From positions 434,001 to 498,000 of the forward strand of contig NZ_CABVQK010000006.1 in the NCBI RefSeq assembly GCF_902499335.1: DNA of 64,000 bases, given 5' to 3'. The stretch's first letter is position 1, and each line of letters starts with the position of its first letter. Below the pieces are notes generated by a model. The model saw only the letters and a list, made by a program, of their open reading frames with translations. It searched no databases and was not told the origin of the DNA. Of this stretch, positions 9,942-18,955 are shown piece by piece. Made by a program: the position numbers and the translations under genes. Origin of the DNA: Burkholderia lata. GTDB taxonomy: Bacteria > Pseudomonadota > Gammaproteobacteria > Burkholderiales > Burkholderiaceae.

Positions 9942-9988
9942 CGGTTTCACGCCAGACGATTTTCGTAAAATCGCGGGGCGTGAAACCG
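9942..9988. repeat. Two-tier perfect inverted repeat at the left edge of the type VI island
   Basis: Outer arms CGGTTTCACGCC and GGCGTGAAACCG (12 of 12), a symmetric 3-base internal loop, inner arms CGATTTT and AAAATCG (7 of 7), and a CGT loop. There is no T tract on either strand, so a simple intrinsic terminator is not favoured. It lies about 95 bases downstream of the PAAR gene stop. Confidence 0.7.
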
Positions 9989-10081
9989 GTAGTGGAATTC
10001 GGATGGGCGTGGTAGCGCGTACGTCATATACTCCCTCTGCGTGACCCGGATTCGGGACACTCGCAGCGGCGCTATTAAAAG

Positions 10082-10345
10082 TTAAGCAGTTCCGAATCCC
10101 GACATGCTGGAAACGAGTGTCGCACCACACGTCGTCTTGTGTCCGTCGAGCGCAACCGGGCGACCTTCGACGACAAAATTCGGGTCCCCCTCTGCAATCA
10201 TGCACACTTGATGCCCCTGGACCGGACATGTACAAGGATCGCCTTTGCGCGCAACCGCAACCCCGTCAACTTGGAAGTTCGACGCACCGCCTACAACTTG
10301 CCCGCCGTGATCGGTCGCATCACCTATTCGAATAACGTTACGCAT
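10082..10345 (-). CDS. PAAR-domain type VI spike tip protein
   Basis: 87 residues consisting almost entirely of a PAAR domain: IRIGDATDHGGQVVGG at the N-terminus, then CTCPVQGHQVCMIAEGDPNF and VALDGHKTTCGATLVSS. The Pro-Ala-Ala-Arg-type repeats with Cys/His positions fit the zinc-capped cone that sits on VgrG. It should sharpen the puncturing spike and help load effectors. It is the last gene of the leftward vgrG-lipase-immunity-PAAR operon, 16 bases after the immunity gene. No toxin extension is present, so it is a bare tip. Confidence 0.93.
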   Translation of the reverse strand: MRNVIRIGDATDHGGQVVGGASNFQVDGVAVARKGDPCTCPVQGHQVCMIAEGDPNFVVEGRPVALDGHKTTCGATLVSSMSGFGTA

Positions 10346-10361
10346 CGGTCAACATTCCTTA

Positions 10362-11651
10362 TCACACCGTCGGGGTGTTGTCGGCACCGTCCGCCGCATC
10401 GGGCGGTGCAACATCGTGGACCGCAACTAGCGTCCACGTAGTAGGGACGCTGTGTTTCGACTCTCGACCGAACACTCGATCCAGAACGCCCGGCTGAGTC
10501 AATACATCAACCGAGGGCATGACCGCGCCGAGTTCGATGTACTGCCGACTACCACCGACGACGGAAAGCCCGTTCGCTTCCGGACATGTCCACCACCCGC
10601 TGCGCGGACAAGCCTCCCCAGTCCGCACGATGCTATTAAGCGGAACGGGCGGAGTACTGGCGTCGCCTACCTGCGCCCCTCCGGGTGCCTGGCGCAGGCG
10701 TACAGAGTTCACGATCGATTCGAACAGCTTGGTTGCTTGCTCTTCGGTCAAGCCGGGTCGCTGATCGTCGCGCGTCGTCAGTTCAACCGAAAGTGTAGGC
10801 TTCAAGGGCTGCAAGTGCTCCCCCAGTGCTTCCCAATGAAACTGATAGGCGCGGAAACCAGCATCGGTTGGCAGCGACCACAAACCCTCCTCACCCTTGC
10901 GCCCGTTCACGTCATGCTCGCCACGCTGTAATGTGCGAATGCCCGAAACGAGCGATTGAAGTGGACCTGGCACGACTCCACTATCGACCCGTTGCAGCAG
11001 CGACTTCGCATCCGGCTTCGCCGTTATCGTCGTTACATGTATGAGCAAACCCGGCACGCTTGGCAGCTTGAACGTGATCGATGCAATTTCGTGCTGCGGC
11101 GTTTTCCCATCATCAGCAAAGAATCCATCTTTGAGGCAAAAACCTGCCTGCGCCGGAATTTCATTTGAGGTACGCGCGCGAAGACTTGGCAAGAATCTAC
11201 TCTGCAGCTTTTCAGTCAATGCTGCATATTTGGCTGGATCAAATCCATCAGCATCAATAAAAAACGTTCGACCATTTATCCACTTGTACGCCTCAAATCC
11301 CTCTATCCTTCTCCCGTAGAGGGTCGTAGACTTAAGAAATATCATCCCATTGTCATGCAAATCAATTGCACGATCAAATGCGAGTTCATTTTTCCCCTCT
11401 TGATTCTTTAAACCAAACTCCCGCTCCTTCATTCTATTTTTGAATGCAGTTGCATTTGGGTACTTTGTATTCGTTTGGACGGGGCCAAACATATATTCGC
11501 CCATCTGTGCATATGGTTCCATGTTTGCCGGAACATCGACAAGGTATCGACCAACACAGTATGTCTTCGATTCATTCATGCTCGGTTCGCCAGCCACACA
11601 AGTTACAGAAAAAAAAGCGAGAATAAATATTACTAGTCGTTGCACCTTCAT
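10362..11651 (-). CDS. tli4: Tli4-family type VI immunity protein
   Basis: 429 residues. The start at 11651 overlaps the lipase stop (ATGA), which implies translational coupling and rejects the upstream start at 11732. A signal peptide is visible: MKVQRLVIFILAFFSVTCVAG. The mature part (CVGRYLVDVPANMEPY... through SIVNSVRLR) resembles the Tle-cognate immunity 4 family. After a Pro/Gly linker, a separate C-terminal module of about 75 residues begins EACPRSGWWTCPEANG and ends WTLVAVHDV; I remember this CPxSGWWxC module from other Burkholderia type VI immunity or accessory proteins. It should act in the periplasm, neutralising the lipase encoded just upstream. Lower GC and different codon use from chromosome neighbours suggest transfer of the whole unit. 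Confidence 0.82.
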   Translation of the reverse strand: MKVQRLVIFILAFFSVTCVAGEPSMNESKTYCVGRYLVDVPANMEPYAQMGEYMFGPVQTNTKYPNATAFKNRMKEREFGLKNQEGKNELAFDRAIDLHDNGMIFLKSTTLYGRRIEGFEAYKWINGRTFFIDADGFDPAKYAALTEKLQSRFLPSLRARTSNEIPAQAGFCLKDGFFADDGKTPQHEIASITFKLPSVPGLLIHVTTITAKPDAKSLLQRVDSGVVPGPLQSLVSGIRTLQRGEHDVNGRKGEEGLWSLPTDAGFRAYQFHWEALGEHLQPLKPTLSVELTTRDDQRPGLTEEQATKLFESIVNSVRLRQAPGGAQVGDASTPPVPLNSIVRTGEACPRSGWWTCPEANGLSVVGGSRQYIELGAVMPSVDVLTQPGVLDRVFGRESKHSVPTTWTLVAVHDVAPPDAADGADNTPTV

Positions 11652-13591
11652 GCGCTTCCCTGTGTAGTTCCGCCAGATTGGTGGACTGGCGGCGCGAGTT
11701 GTACGATCTTCGCGATACACCATAGCACACACTCGCGCACCGGATCATTGTTGTATGACATTTGATGGTCAAATCCAGTCATACGGAAGGTAACAGGTTT
11801 CGACCCACCCTCCGTGATCATATTTCCGGAATCAAACGGCACCGTTCCGTCCCCGGAAAACTCTATATCGCCCACCTGCCCTTCTTTAGGTGGTGGCGGC
11901 GCATTCTCTAATTTAAATGTCGCCTTTTGTCTATCGACCCTCAAGACTGATTTTCCGAATAAATCAAAATCATCCGTCTTCAATGAAGGCAATTTCCATT
12001 CAAAATCGGCGCCAACGTCGTCCTTCGTTGACCAGGTAATATTTCCAAACGACACCTGTTTTTTATCTGCACCGTAGTACGCGTAAGTGACAGGATGGCA
12101 GTACAACTGCAAGACGTCATGAAAATGCTCCGCCGCCCCGATTGCTTTACTATAGCGATTAATATCTTTCTTCCCGACGTCATTATCCAATTCGGCGGGA
12201 TTTATTAACTTCTCATTCACCATTCCCCACCACACATCTCCTACTGTAGTGGAATATATTTCAGAGTACGGATTAGATAATGGCAGCGATGGCATTGCCT
12301 CGCTTTTCTTTCCATGTGCATGCCGAACGAATTTTAGCCACCCCGGCGAAAAGTGCTTTGTCGGCAATAGCTCAAGCGGGCCTGGGGAATTCCCCATCAC
12401 ACAAACAATATCGGCCGCACTCCACCCCATAATCTCCGCCACCAACGCACCTTCAACATTGAATGACCCGTTCACTTCAGTTCCTGCGCGAAAACGTCGA
12501 TACACAACCGGAGCGCCACCGACAGGCTGCACGCCGTGAACGATACCCAGCACCGAATCCGGCCCGGCGGCACCTGCTGGAACGCTAGCCGAGGCGTCTG
12601 TAGTGCCCCCGGAGTCCCGCGGGTTCATTTGAGTTTCATTTGCGTCGTCCGATTGCTCCGGGCCTCCGACTCTCCCGCCATTACCGCCGCCACCACTCCC
12701 TGAAGTCGGGCTTGCACTACCGCTCAATTTTTGTGCCGCGCGGCGCGCAACGAGGCCACCCATCGAGTGAGTAACAATGATGACTTTGCCAGTAGAAATC
12801 CAATAGGAACCCTTTTTGTAATACTCAATGGCCTCGTTGATGCGAGCGATGAGTTGATCCGCAGACATATCATTCGATGCAAGCCAGTTGTAACCGCACG
12901 CCCACACTGGATAGTAGTACTGGGACAACCGTGAGAATTCATCCGACGCAAGTGGCTCGATCGTCACACCTTGCGGATTCCACTCTTTGAGAACATCGAC
13001 CTTCTGATTCTTCACGATTCGCTCTAGTGTCTGTGCCACTTGCCAGACATCCTTCGGCTTTTGCCGATCGTTAGGCAGTTCCGGCTCGACGAACGGTTCG
13101 TTCAGAGCAAATTCAAGTTCGGCAAGAATCCCCCCATAGCTATCGAAATGGATTTCCCCCCATCCCCGCCGCTTTGCCTCATCGTTCGTCAACGAGAACA
13201 AATACCGCGGGATACTGACCTTCCCGCTCTTATCCACCTCGACACGCTCAGGTCCGATCTGCATCTGTCTTGCTGCGGGGCTTTGATGCAGTCGCCGGAA
13301 CCACTCGCCTAGTCCCGCCATCTTGCCATTAGGTGGACGCCAAGCTGGTTCACCGGCCTTCGTCGCATTCTTGTTGCCGCACAGATTCGTTCCCATGATG
13401 CCGGGAACGAAGATGACCGGAACGACGTGACGCGGCGGAAGCCGACCCAGAGCGCATACCTTGAACGATTCAGGGCTTGTGACGCTACCGAAATGCGGGT
13501 TTCCGTTGACGTCAAACTGAAGTGGTACGCGACGGTACGCTTGCTTCACTTCACATTCCGAATTACCGTTTGTAGTTTCAGCATTAGCCAT
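11648..13591 (-). CDS. tle4: Type VI lipase effector, Tle4-like (PGAP1-type alpha/beta hydrolase)
   Basis: 647 residues. The N-terminal part has VPVIFVPGIMGTNLCG (oxyanion region) and the nucleophile elbow VTHSMGGLVARRA, where the first Gly of GxSxG is Thr as in many PGAP1-like lipases. A Gly/Ser/Asp-rich insertion follows, then SVLGIVHGVQPVGGAPVVYRR. The acid and histidine are likely in SGDGTVPFDSG and GFDHQMSYNN near the end. Pseudomonas TplE (Tle4) has this fold and a Tli4 partner, matching the next gene. It should degrade membrane phospholipids of a target cell after delivery. Start: ATG at 13591 is preferred over a TTG at 13618, which overlaps the vgrG stop. No signal peptide, as expected for a spike-delivered toxin. 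Confidence 0.85.
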   Translation of the reverse strand: MANAETTNGNSECEVKQAYRRVPLQFDVNGNPHFGSVTSPESFKVCALGRLPPRHVVPVIFVPGIMGTNLCGNKNATKAGEPAWRPPNGKMAGLGEWFRRLHQSPAARQMQIGPERVEVDKSGKVSIPRYLFSLTNDEAKRRGWGEIHFDSYGGILAELEFALNEPFVEPELPNDRQKPKDVWQVAQTLERIVKNQKVDVLKEWNPQGVTIEPLASDEFSRLSQYYYPVWACGYNWLASNDMSADQLIARINEAIEYYKKGSYWISTGKVIIVTHSMGGLVARRAAQKLSGSASPTSGSGGGGNGGRVGGPEQSDDANETQMNPRDSGGTTDASASVPAGAAGPDSVLGIVHGVQPVGGAPVVYRRFRAGTEVNGSFNVEGALVAEIMGWSAADIVCVMGNSPGPLELLPTKHFSPGWLKFVRHAHGKKSEAMPSLPLSNPYSEIYSTTVGDVWWGMVNEKLINPAELDNDVGKKDINRYSKAIGAAEHFHDVLQLYCHPVTYAYYGADKKQVSFGNITWSTKDDVGADFEWKLPSLKTDDFDLFGKSVLRVDRQKATFKLENAPPPPKEGQVGDIEFSGDGTVPFDSGNMITEGGSKPVTFRMTGFDHQMSYNNDPVRECVLWCIAKIVQLAPPVHQSGGTTQGSA

Positions 13592-13614
13592 TTTTTGATC
13601 TTTCTTGTGTGCTT

Positions 13615-16275
13615 TCAATCAACCGGACGGAACGTAACCGGACGAATTTCACTATCGTTTACGGTCAGCGAATGCGTACCGTCGGCAGCAAGCTTTCCTT
13701 GGTCGCGAATGCCGCCAGTATCATCGGTCACGTTATGCGAAAGACCGACATGTGGCTTGCCATCAGGACCGACAATCTTGAACCGTTCGTCGGTCCTCAT
13801 CGATGAGGTCGGCATGGGCGCTAGGTCGGTCGATCCTCCACCACCCGTGATCGCCTGAAAACTACTCGACTCGATCCGATGCTCGCTACTCGAGGACGAG
13901 ACGATCTTCCCATTTTCAAGTTTGATGACCGCGCCGTTTGTGCGTAATTCAAGTTCCGGTGCCTCTAGAACCAACTTTTCCAACGAATAGATATGAAGGC
14001 GCTCAGACGTGCCGATCTCTCCCTTCCCCTGATGCGCCTGTATGGTCAGGTCACCCGACCCCACCATCAGTTTCATACCGGCCTTCGCGAACGCGGACAG
14101 CCCCTGAGCCGCGCGTAACAGAATGCGCCGCCCCGCGCTTATGTTTGCATCCTGTGCCGCTATTGATTCGACGTGCCCGCCCGCAGCCGAAACAACGTTC
14201 GCGGGGCTGGACATCGCAATACCGTCAGGCGCGGTAATGCCGATTGCTGCAGCTCCACCATCGTCCGACCAATCGCGAATCCCCTTCGTCAACTTCTCTT
14301 GCGGATCGGTATCGGTTTCATAAGCGTCGTGCGTCGCAGACAATTCTCCCAGCCGTTTTGCAATGGACAACGCGAGTTCCAATTGGCCAATCAGTTCCGC
14401 ACGATCCAGCACGCGACCATTCGCGTTGTTGCGGCCATCAGTTGTAAGCAACATGCCGCGTGCTGCGCGGATGGTGCCCGCTAAATCGGTGCGCAGTTCG
14501 AAGCCTTCGCCGCGTTTCTCTGACGCTCCCTTATCGCGAGGGTGCCCAATCCAGCCTTGGTTGAGTTGAGTCTTGCCGTGTTCGGACGATAGCTTGGTTT
14601 TCGTCTGCCCGGTGGTGTCATCGAACTGCAGTTCTCCATACCCAAGGCCGCCAATTTCCTTTGAGCGAATACCGTATAACGGTGCGTTGTCAGGAAGATT
14701 GCCAGCACTGGCGAATTGCACGGGCGCATGGCGAGCATCGAACATATTGGCGACGACGATCGGCTTATCCGGGTCGTTCTGCATGAACAGAACGAGCACT
14801 TCAGACCCGACACGCGGCCAGAATGCGGTACCCGACTGTGCATCCGCCCACGGTTGCGCGACGCGCACGCGGGCCGAATCACGTAACGATCCGCTTGCGC
14901 CACTATCGGGATGGTCATCGCGTCGCGCAAACAAGAACTGCACGCATATGCGTCCTTGCTCGTCCACATCGACTTCACCGTTACCGACGACACGGGCGCT
15001 AATCGGTCCGACTGAAGGCACGCAAGATGCATTCCACGTCGGCACGATCTGCGTAGATGCCCTAACACATTCGAAGCGGTTCAGAATCGGTGCGTCGTCT
15101 TCGATTGAAAACGCACCTTTTGCTGGTGAGTTGAGAAGAAGACTATTCCGCGCGCGCGTCTCTATGTGCGTCAACACAAATCGGCGGTCTTCTGTCGAAT
15201 GCCTGTCAATTTCAGGATGCCCCGACAGCGAAAACGTCGTGCCAGCCCCACCCACGAATGCACGAACGACGCTTTGTCCCGCAAAGTGCTTGGCTCCCTG
15301 TGTAAGCGCGAGCTGGCGCCGCTGCATGACCTGCTCATAGTGTCCGGAATTCTCCGCGACGTGTGGTGAGTCATACCAATACTGTGTGAGCGTTGCCGCA
15401 AGCGCCTTGCCGTGTTCGCCCTGATCTTGCGATGTCGCGGCGTCCAATTGCTCAACACCACCGGTCTGATAGTCGTGCGATGCAGCAACCACTCCTCCAG
15501 GGGCAAGTTCCCTATACGCTTCCCACGCGAAAATCGTGTCGTTCGGTTCCGTCGCATCCGCACGATTGAAACGGACAAGCCCGGCAGGGTTCGCCCGCCA
15601 TGCGTCAGCGTTATCGACAAGGTGCAGAGTATGAATCGGCTCACCGTTCTCGATCGCATGCGTGAAGTACCAGCTAATACCTTCGCGACGCCACATGCGG
15701 GTCATGAATGCGAAGTCGCTTTCCTTCGCCTGCATCGTGAACCCACGGCTTGGATAAGCGCCCAGCGCGCTTGTATCGAGCCGAAACGCGGCACCGATGA
15801 TTTGATTGCCAGTGGTGTGCTCTTGAATGATCGTGTGTGAAATATCCACGACGGACGCATCGCGGAAGACTCGCCACGTCACACGTCGATCAAGCAACGA
15901 AAGTGCGTCCGTGCAAACGAACTCGTACAGCACAAAGCCACCATCGGCAGCAAGTTGCCGCGCCTCGCAAACGATTGCACAAATAGTTCGCTCGGCACCC
16001 GCAATGTCGCCCACCTGAAACGCCACCGGCGCACCGATGAATGCTTTTAACGGCATCGACACATCGCTCGATAGCGCCTGCAGGGTGAACCTAAGCGGCT
16101 CGCAAACACCCTCGCTCGCAATGAGTTGATGCGGCAAGACTGCGTCATCCGGCAGGCCCATCGAATGCGTAAACGTCACTTGCAACAAGCGACGTGATTG
16201 CGTAAAGCCGGATAGCAGTCGCTCAAAGTTCGGGAACTGCGCCGAGACAGTACGGACAAGTTCGGTTGGATTCAT
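13615..16275 (-). CDS. vgrG: VgrG (TssI) spike protein with C-terminal effector-adaptor extension
   Basis: 886 residues. The gp27-like base includes FTQSRRLLQVTF and the phage-like YPSRGFTMQAKESDFAFMTRMWRREGISWYFTH (in pieces). The OB-fold/gp5 region contains GRICVQFLFARRDD and RVRVAQPWADAQSGTAFWPRVGSEVLV. A DUF2345 beta-helix follows (about residues 580-790). The last 60 or so residues (RFKIVGPDGKPHVGLSHNV... to FRPVD) look like a small transthyretin-like beta-sandwich, of the kind other VgrGs use to dock Tle lipases. The next gene starts within a few bases, so this VgrG probably carries that lipase. No tss core genes are in the window; the apparatus must be encoded elsewhere. Confidence 0.95.
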   Translation of the reverse strand: MNPTELVRTVSAQFPNFERLLSGFTQSRRLLQVTFTHSMGLPDDAVLPHQLIASEGVCEPLRFTLQALSSDVSMPLKAFIGAPVAFQVGDIAGAERTICAIVCEARQLAADGGFVLYEFVCTDALSLLDRRVTWRVFRDASVVDISHTIIQEHTTGNQIIGAAFRLDTSALGAYPSRGFTMQAKESDFAFMTRMWRREGISWYFTHAIENGEPIHTLHLVDNADAWRANPAGLVRFNRADATEPNDTIFAWEAYRELAPGGVVAASHDYQTGGVEQLDAATSQDQGEHGKALAATLTQYWYDSPHVAENSGHYEQVMQRRQLALTQGAKHFAGQSVVRAFVGGAGTTFSLSGHPEIDRHSTEDRRFVLTHIETRARNSLLLNSPAKGAFSIEDDAPILNRFECVRASTQIVPTWNASCVPSVGPISARVVGNGEVDVDEQGRICVQFLFARRDDHPDSGASGSLRDSARVRVAQPWADAQSGTAFWPRVGSEVLVLFMQNDPDKPIVVANMFDARHAPVQFASAGNLPDNAPLYGIRSKEIGGLGYGELQFDDTTGQTKTKLSSEHGKTQLNQGWIGHPRDKGASEKRGEGFELRTDLAGTIRAARGMLLTTDGRNNANGRVLDRAELIGQLELALSIAKRLGELSATHDAYETDTDPQEKLTKGIRDWSDDGGAAAIGITAPDGIAMSSPANVVSAAGGHVESIAAQDANISAGRRILLRAAQGLSAFAKAGMKLMVGSGDLTIQAHQGKGEIGTSERLHIYSLEKLVLEAPELELRTNGAVIKLENGKIVSSSSSEHRIESSSFQAITGGGGSTDLAPMPTSSMRTDERFKIVGPDGKPHVGLSHNVTDDTGGIRDQGKLAADGTHSLTVNDSEIRPVTFRPVD

Positions 16276-16876
16276 TATTGTTGATACTCTCTCAGGTTAC
16301 GGCGATCACTCCTGCCTTGCGATGCTATTGACTACCCCGTGGAACAGAAATGGAAATAACAGAAACATGCAGCACAGAAACGTGCTGCGCAGGGCCCGAA
16401 CATGACGAAGTGCGACACAATAAACGCTAATGATTCGGCGTAGGCGTTGTAGTGATTCTTGCTGATTTGCGCGACAAATGAACAGCTGATGGCTCGATAT
16501 CGGAACAGCGTTGTGGTCACACGGACAGACAGACGACGTAACCCGGATGCCATGGAAAGAAAATCGGCGGATCATCCGAAGCGCACATTACAATTTACTT
16601 TCTTTGTTGTCAATGGAGCGAATCGATTACTTTTAAAATTTAACAGTCCGCCACCCAATGAACCAGCTCTCCCTAATAAATTCGCTTGATTGAAAACTGA
16701 TTTTACTTTCGCGAATGTGACGGCCCGCCATCGGAACTAGAGAAAACCGTTTTGCGAATACCCACACTGGTGAGCTGTTGTGTTACGGAAAAAATTTTTG
16801 GGGTGCATTGCGACCAAGCAGCGTCCGCGACTCCCTCATTTGGGAGAGTTCTCAACTGGCTAGGCTTTCTGGTGCC
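16276..16876. other. AT-rich leader and right flank of the type VI island
   Basis: About 600 bases between vgrG and the DedA gene, markedly AT-rich around 16560-16800. It contains one good sigma-70 promoter for vgrG and a leader of about 300 bases with no ribosome-site-supported gene. A frame at 16306-16575 (minus) begins at about the predicted transcription start and has no ribosome site, so it is not called. No direct repeat, transposon end or integrase was recognised. Confidence 0.5.
16585..16613 (-). promoter_or_regulatory. Sigma-70 promoter for the vgrG operon
   Basis: On the minus strand TTGACA (16613-16608) is a perfect -35 box, followed after exactly 17 bases by TAATGT (16590-16585) as a weak -10. 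Transcription would begin near 16578, leaving about 300 bases of untranslated leader before the vgrG ATG. Confidence 0.55.
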
Positions 16877-17902
16877 TTACTTCGACAACGTCGCACGCAC
16901 CGTATATTCGCCTTCGAGCGCACCGTGTTCAGGACGCACGAAATAACGCGACGCATCGAGATCGGCCGGCATCGGCTCAACCGGATAGCCGTGCTTCTCC
17001 CATGCATCGAGGCCGCCTTTCAGCGCCCGGATGTTGTGGAGCATCTTCTTGCGCTGCATCTTCGCGATCAGGCGCTTCGCGGTGGCCTCGTTCGGGCACA
17101 CGCAATAGACGACGATCGGCCGTTTCAGCATTTCCGGGTCGAGCAGATCCGGCGAATCGAGATCGACCGGCACCGCGCCGGCGATCCGGTACGGTTCGCG
17201 CTCGCGAATCGCTTTCGGCCGCGCGTCGAAGATCAGCGGCGGCTCGTCCGACGTCATCATCTCGACCAGTTGCGGCGGCGAGATGCGAACCTGTGCAAGG
17301 TAGCGGCGGAACTGCACGCGACGCACCCAGCGGTACAGCAGGAACGTGATGAAGATCGCGAGGAACGCATCGAGGATCGTGCCGCCGCTCGCGCGCACCC
17401 ACAGCACGAACTGGACGATCTGGTCGTGAATGGCGGCACCGCCGATCAGCCAGAACGCGGCCCACAGCGACGCACCGGCCAGATCCCAGAACAGGAACAC
17501 ACCGACGCCGATCGCGGTCGTGCCGAGCAGCGGCGCCGACACGAGGCCGAGCCCCGGCAGGAACTTCGACAGCACGAGCAGCGGCGCGCCGTATCTTTCG
17601 AATACGTTACGCGCGAAACGCAGCGTCGTGTCGAGCGACAGCGAGAAGCGCACGAGGCCGTTCAGCAGGCGCCGGCCGCGCGTGCGGCCCATGAAGAACC
17701 ACAGCGAATCGGCCAGCATCGTCGCGCCGATCGCCGCCGCGAACATGCTGACCCAGGACGCCTGCCCCATTGCCGCCATCGTGCCGCCGAGAATCAGCAT
17801 CGGCACGGCCGGCACCGGCACGCCGAGCTGCGTGATCAACACGCTCGCGAACACGGCCCATGGGCCGAGCGACGATGGAATAGCGATGGGAAAGTGCCAC
17901 AC
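16877..17902 (-). CDS. DedA-family membrane protein fused to a rhodanese domain
   Basis: 341 residues from a GTG at 17902 that has AGGAG seven bases upstream; ATG starts at 17923 and 18001 are possible but lack this. The N-terminal 200 residues are a DedA/SNARE-associated membrane domain with VLITQLGVPVPAVPMLILGG, RTRGRR, and the conserved F-x-R-x3-P-like segment LSKFLPGLGLVSAPLLG. The C-terminal 110 residues form a rhodanese domain: PPLIFDARP...IAGAVPVDL, then the active-site loop VYCVCPNEATAKRL with the catalytic Cys, and ALKGGLDAWEKHGYPVEP. DedA proteins act in phospholipid flipping and envelope homeostasis; the fused domain suggests sulfur or thiol chemistry at the membrane face. Confidence 0.88.
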   Translation of the reverse strand: MWHFPIAIPSSLGPWAVFASVLITQLGVPVPAVPMLILGGTMAAMGQASWVSMFAAAIGATMLADSLWFFMGRTRGRRLLNGLVRFSLSLDTTLRFARNVFERYGAPLLVLSKFLPGLGLVSAPLLGTTAIGVGVFLFWDLAGASLWAAFWLIGGAAIHDQIVQFVLWVRASGGTILDAFLAIFITFLLYRWVRRVQFRRYLAQVRISPPQLVEMMTSDEPPLIFDARPKAIREREPYRIAGAVPVDLDSPDLLDPEMLKRPIVVYCVCPNEATAKRLIAKMQRKKMLHNIRALKGGLDAWEKHGYPVEPMPADLDASRYFVRPEHGALEGEYTVRATLSK

Positions 17903-18087
17903 GGCGGCGCTCCTGGAAGACATGCGGCCGCGCGACGGGGGCTGTCGGTACGGCTGGGCAACGGCCGCCGCGGCACGTCCGCAGCCGACCTGATGCATCA
18001 CGGCATTCTAAACGGGTTTGGCCGCGCTCGCGCGGAACACGCGCCATCGGCGCGGGCTTCGCGTCAAGGGTTGCACCGCCGTGACAG

Positions 18088-18606
18088 TCACATGTCCGTG
18101 CGCTGCGCGAGCTTGGCGACGTGTTCCGCGTAGTCGGGAAACGTGGCGGCCAGCTCGGCCGCGTCGGCCAGTTCGAATTCCGCGAACTCGAAGCCCGGCG
18201 CCACCGTGCAGCCGACGAGCGCGACGTGCTCCGGCGCCGCGCAGCGCGCGCCGAACCAGCTCCCGGCCCGCACGACCGACTGGAACACGGTACCCGGATG
18301 CGTGAGCGGGTTGCCGAGCCGGTGGATCGTCAACCCGTCGCGCGCGTCGAGTACCCACACCTCGATCGGGTCGCCCGCGTAGAAATGCCAGACCTCGTCG
18401 GAACGGATCCGGTGCCACGACGAATACGCGCCGTCACACAACAGGTAGTAGATCGCCGTCGACGCGGCGCGTGGCGCGCCGTCGGCCGGACGCACGACCG
18501 AATCGGTCGCACGGTAGGTTTCGCGGAAATAGCCGCCTTCGGGATGCGGCTGAAGATCGAACTGGCGAATCAGGTCGGTAGCGGAAATCGGCATGGCGGA
18601 TGACAT
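18088..18606 (-). CDS. Cupin protein, DUF985 family
   Basis: 172 residues with one cupin barrel. Hallmarks are HPEGGYFRETYR at the N-terminus, STAIYYLLCDGAYSSWHRIRSDEVWHFYAGDP (metal-site His region, in the middle) and the tail TVAPGFEFAEFELADAAEL. This is the usual length for DUF985 (cupin_5) proteins. The reaction is unknown; sugar or small-acid binding has been suggested for relatives. Two close Met starts exist (18606, 18594) and neither has a strong ribosome site. It is monocistronic and points the same way as the neighbouring genes. Confidence 0.88.
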   Translation of the reverse strand: MSSAMPISATDLIRQFDLQPHPEGGYFRETYRATDSVVRPADGAPRAASTAIYYLLCDGAYSSWHRIRSDEVWHFYAGDPIEVWVLDARDGLTIHRLGNPLTHPGTVFQSVVRAGSWFGARCAAPEHVALVGCTVAPGFEFAEFELADAAELAATFPDYAEHVAKLAQRTDM

Positions 18607-18955
18607 CGGTAAGGTCAGGAACCGGACACCCGGCGCACGGCCTCGCTTCGCTCATCGCGAACGCGACCGCATGCCGCCGGATGCTGCTGCGTCGATCGCC
18701 GCGGCCATGCGCGCGGCGAACAAGCGGACACCGGTCGATGCTGCCAGAACTGCGTGTCGGGATGCAACCGCGGCACGCGATTACGCCCACGGGGTGCATC
18801 AGGCCTGCCGCCCTCGCCCGGCCGATGTGACAGAAGCGACAGCCGCACTCACACAACGTGCGTCGTGCGTTTTCGTTTCATCAGCCTTCATCCGGCGAAT
18901 GCACGAGACAGTCGCCGCCCGCGCCCGCCCTTGCGTCAGTGCCACGCCGCTTGCT
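18607..18955. other. Intergenic region, nothing recognised
   Basis: 349 bases between the cupin start and the UspA stop. Only GC-driven shadow frames are present. No box, repeat or clear terminator was found. Confidence 0.5.

Noticed and set aside
16306..16575. Small open frame on the minus strand in the vgrG leader
   Set aside because: No ribosome site and start at the predicted transcription start; composition is not protein-like. Kept as leader RNA.
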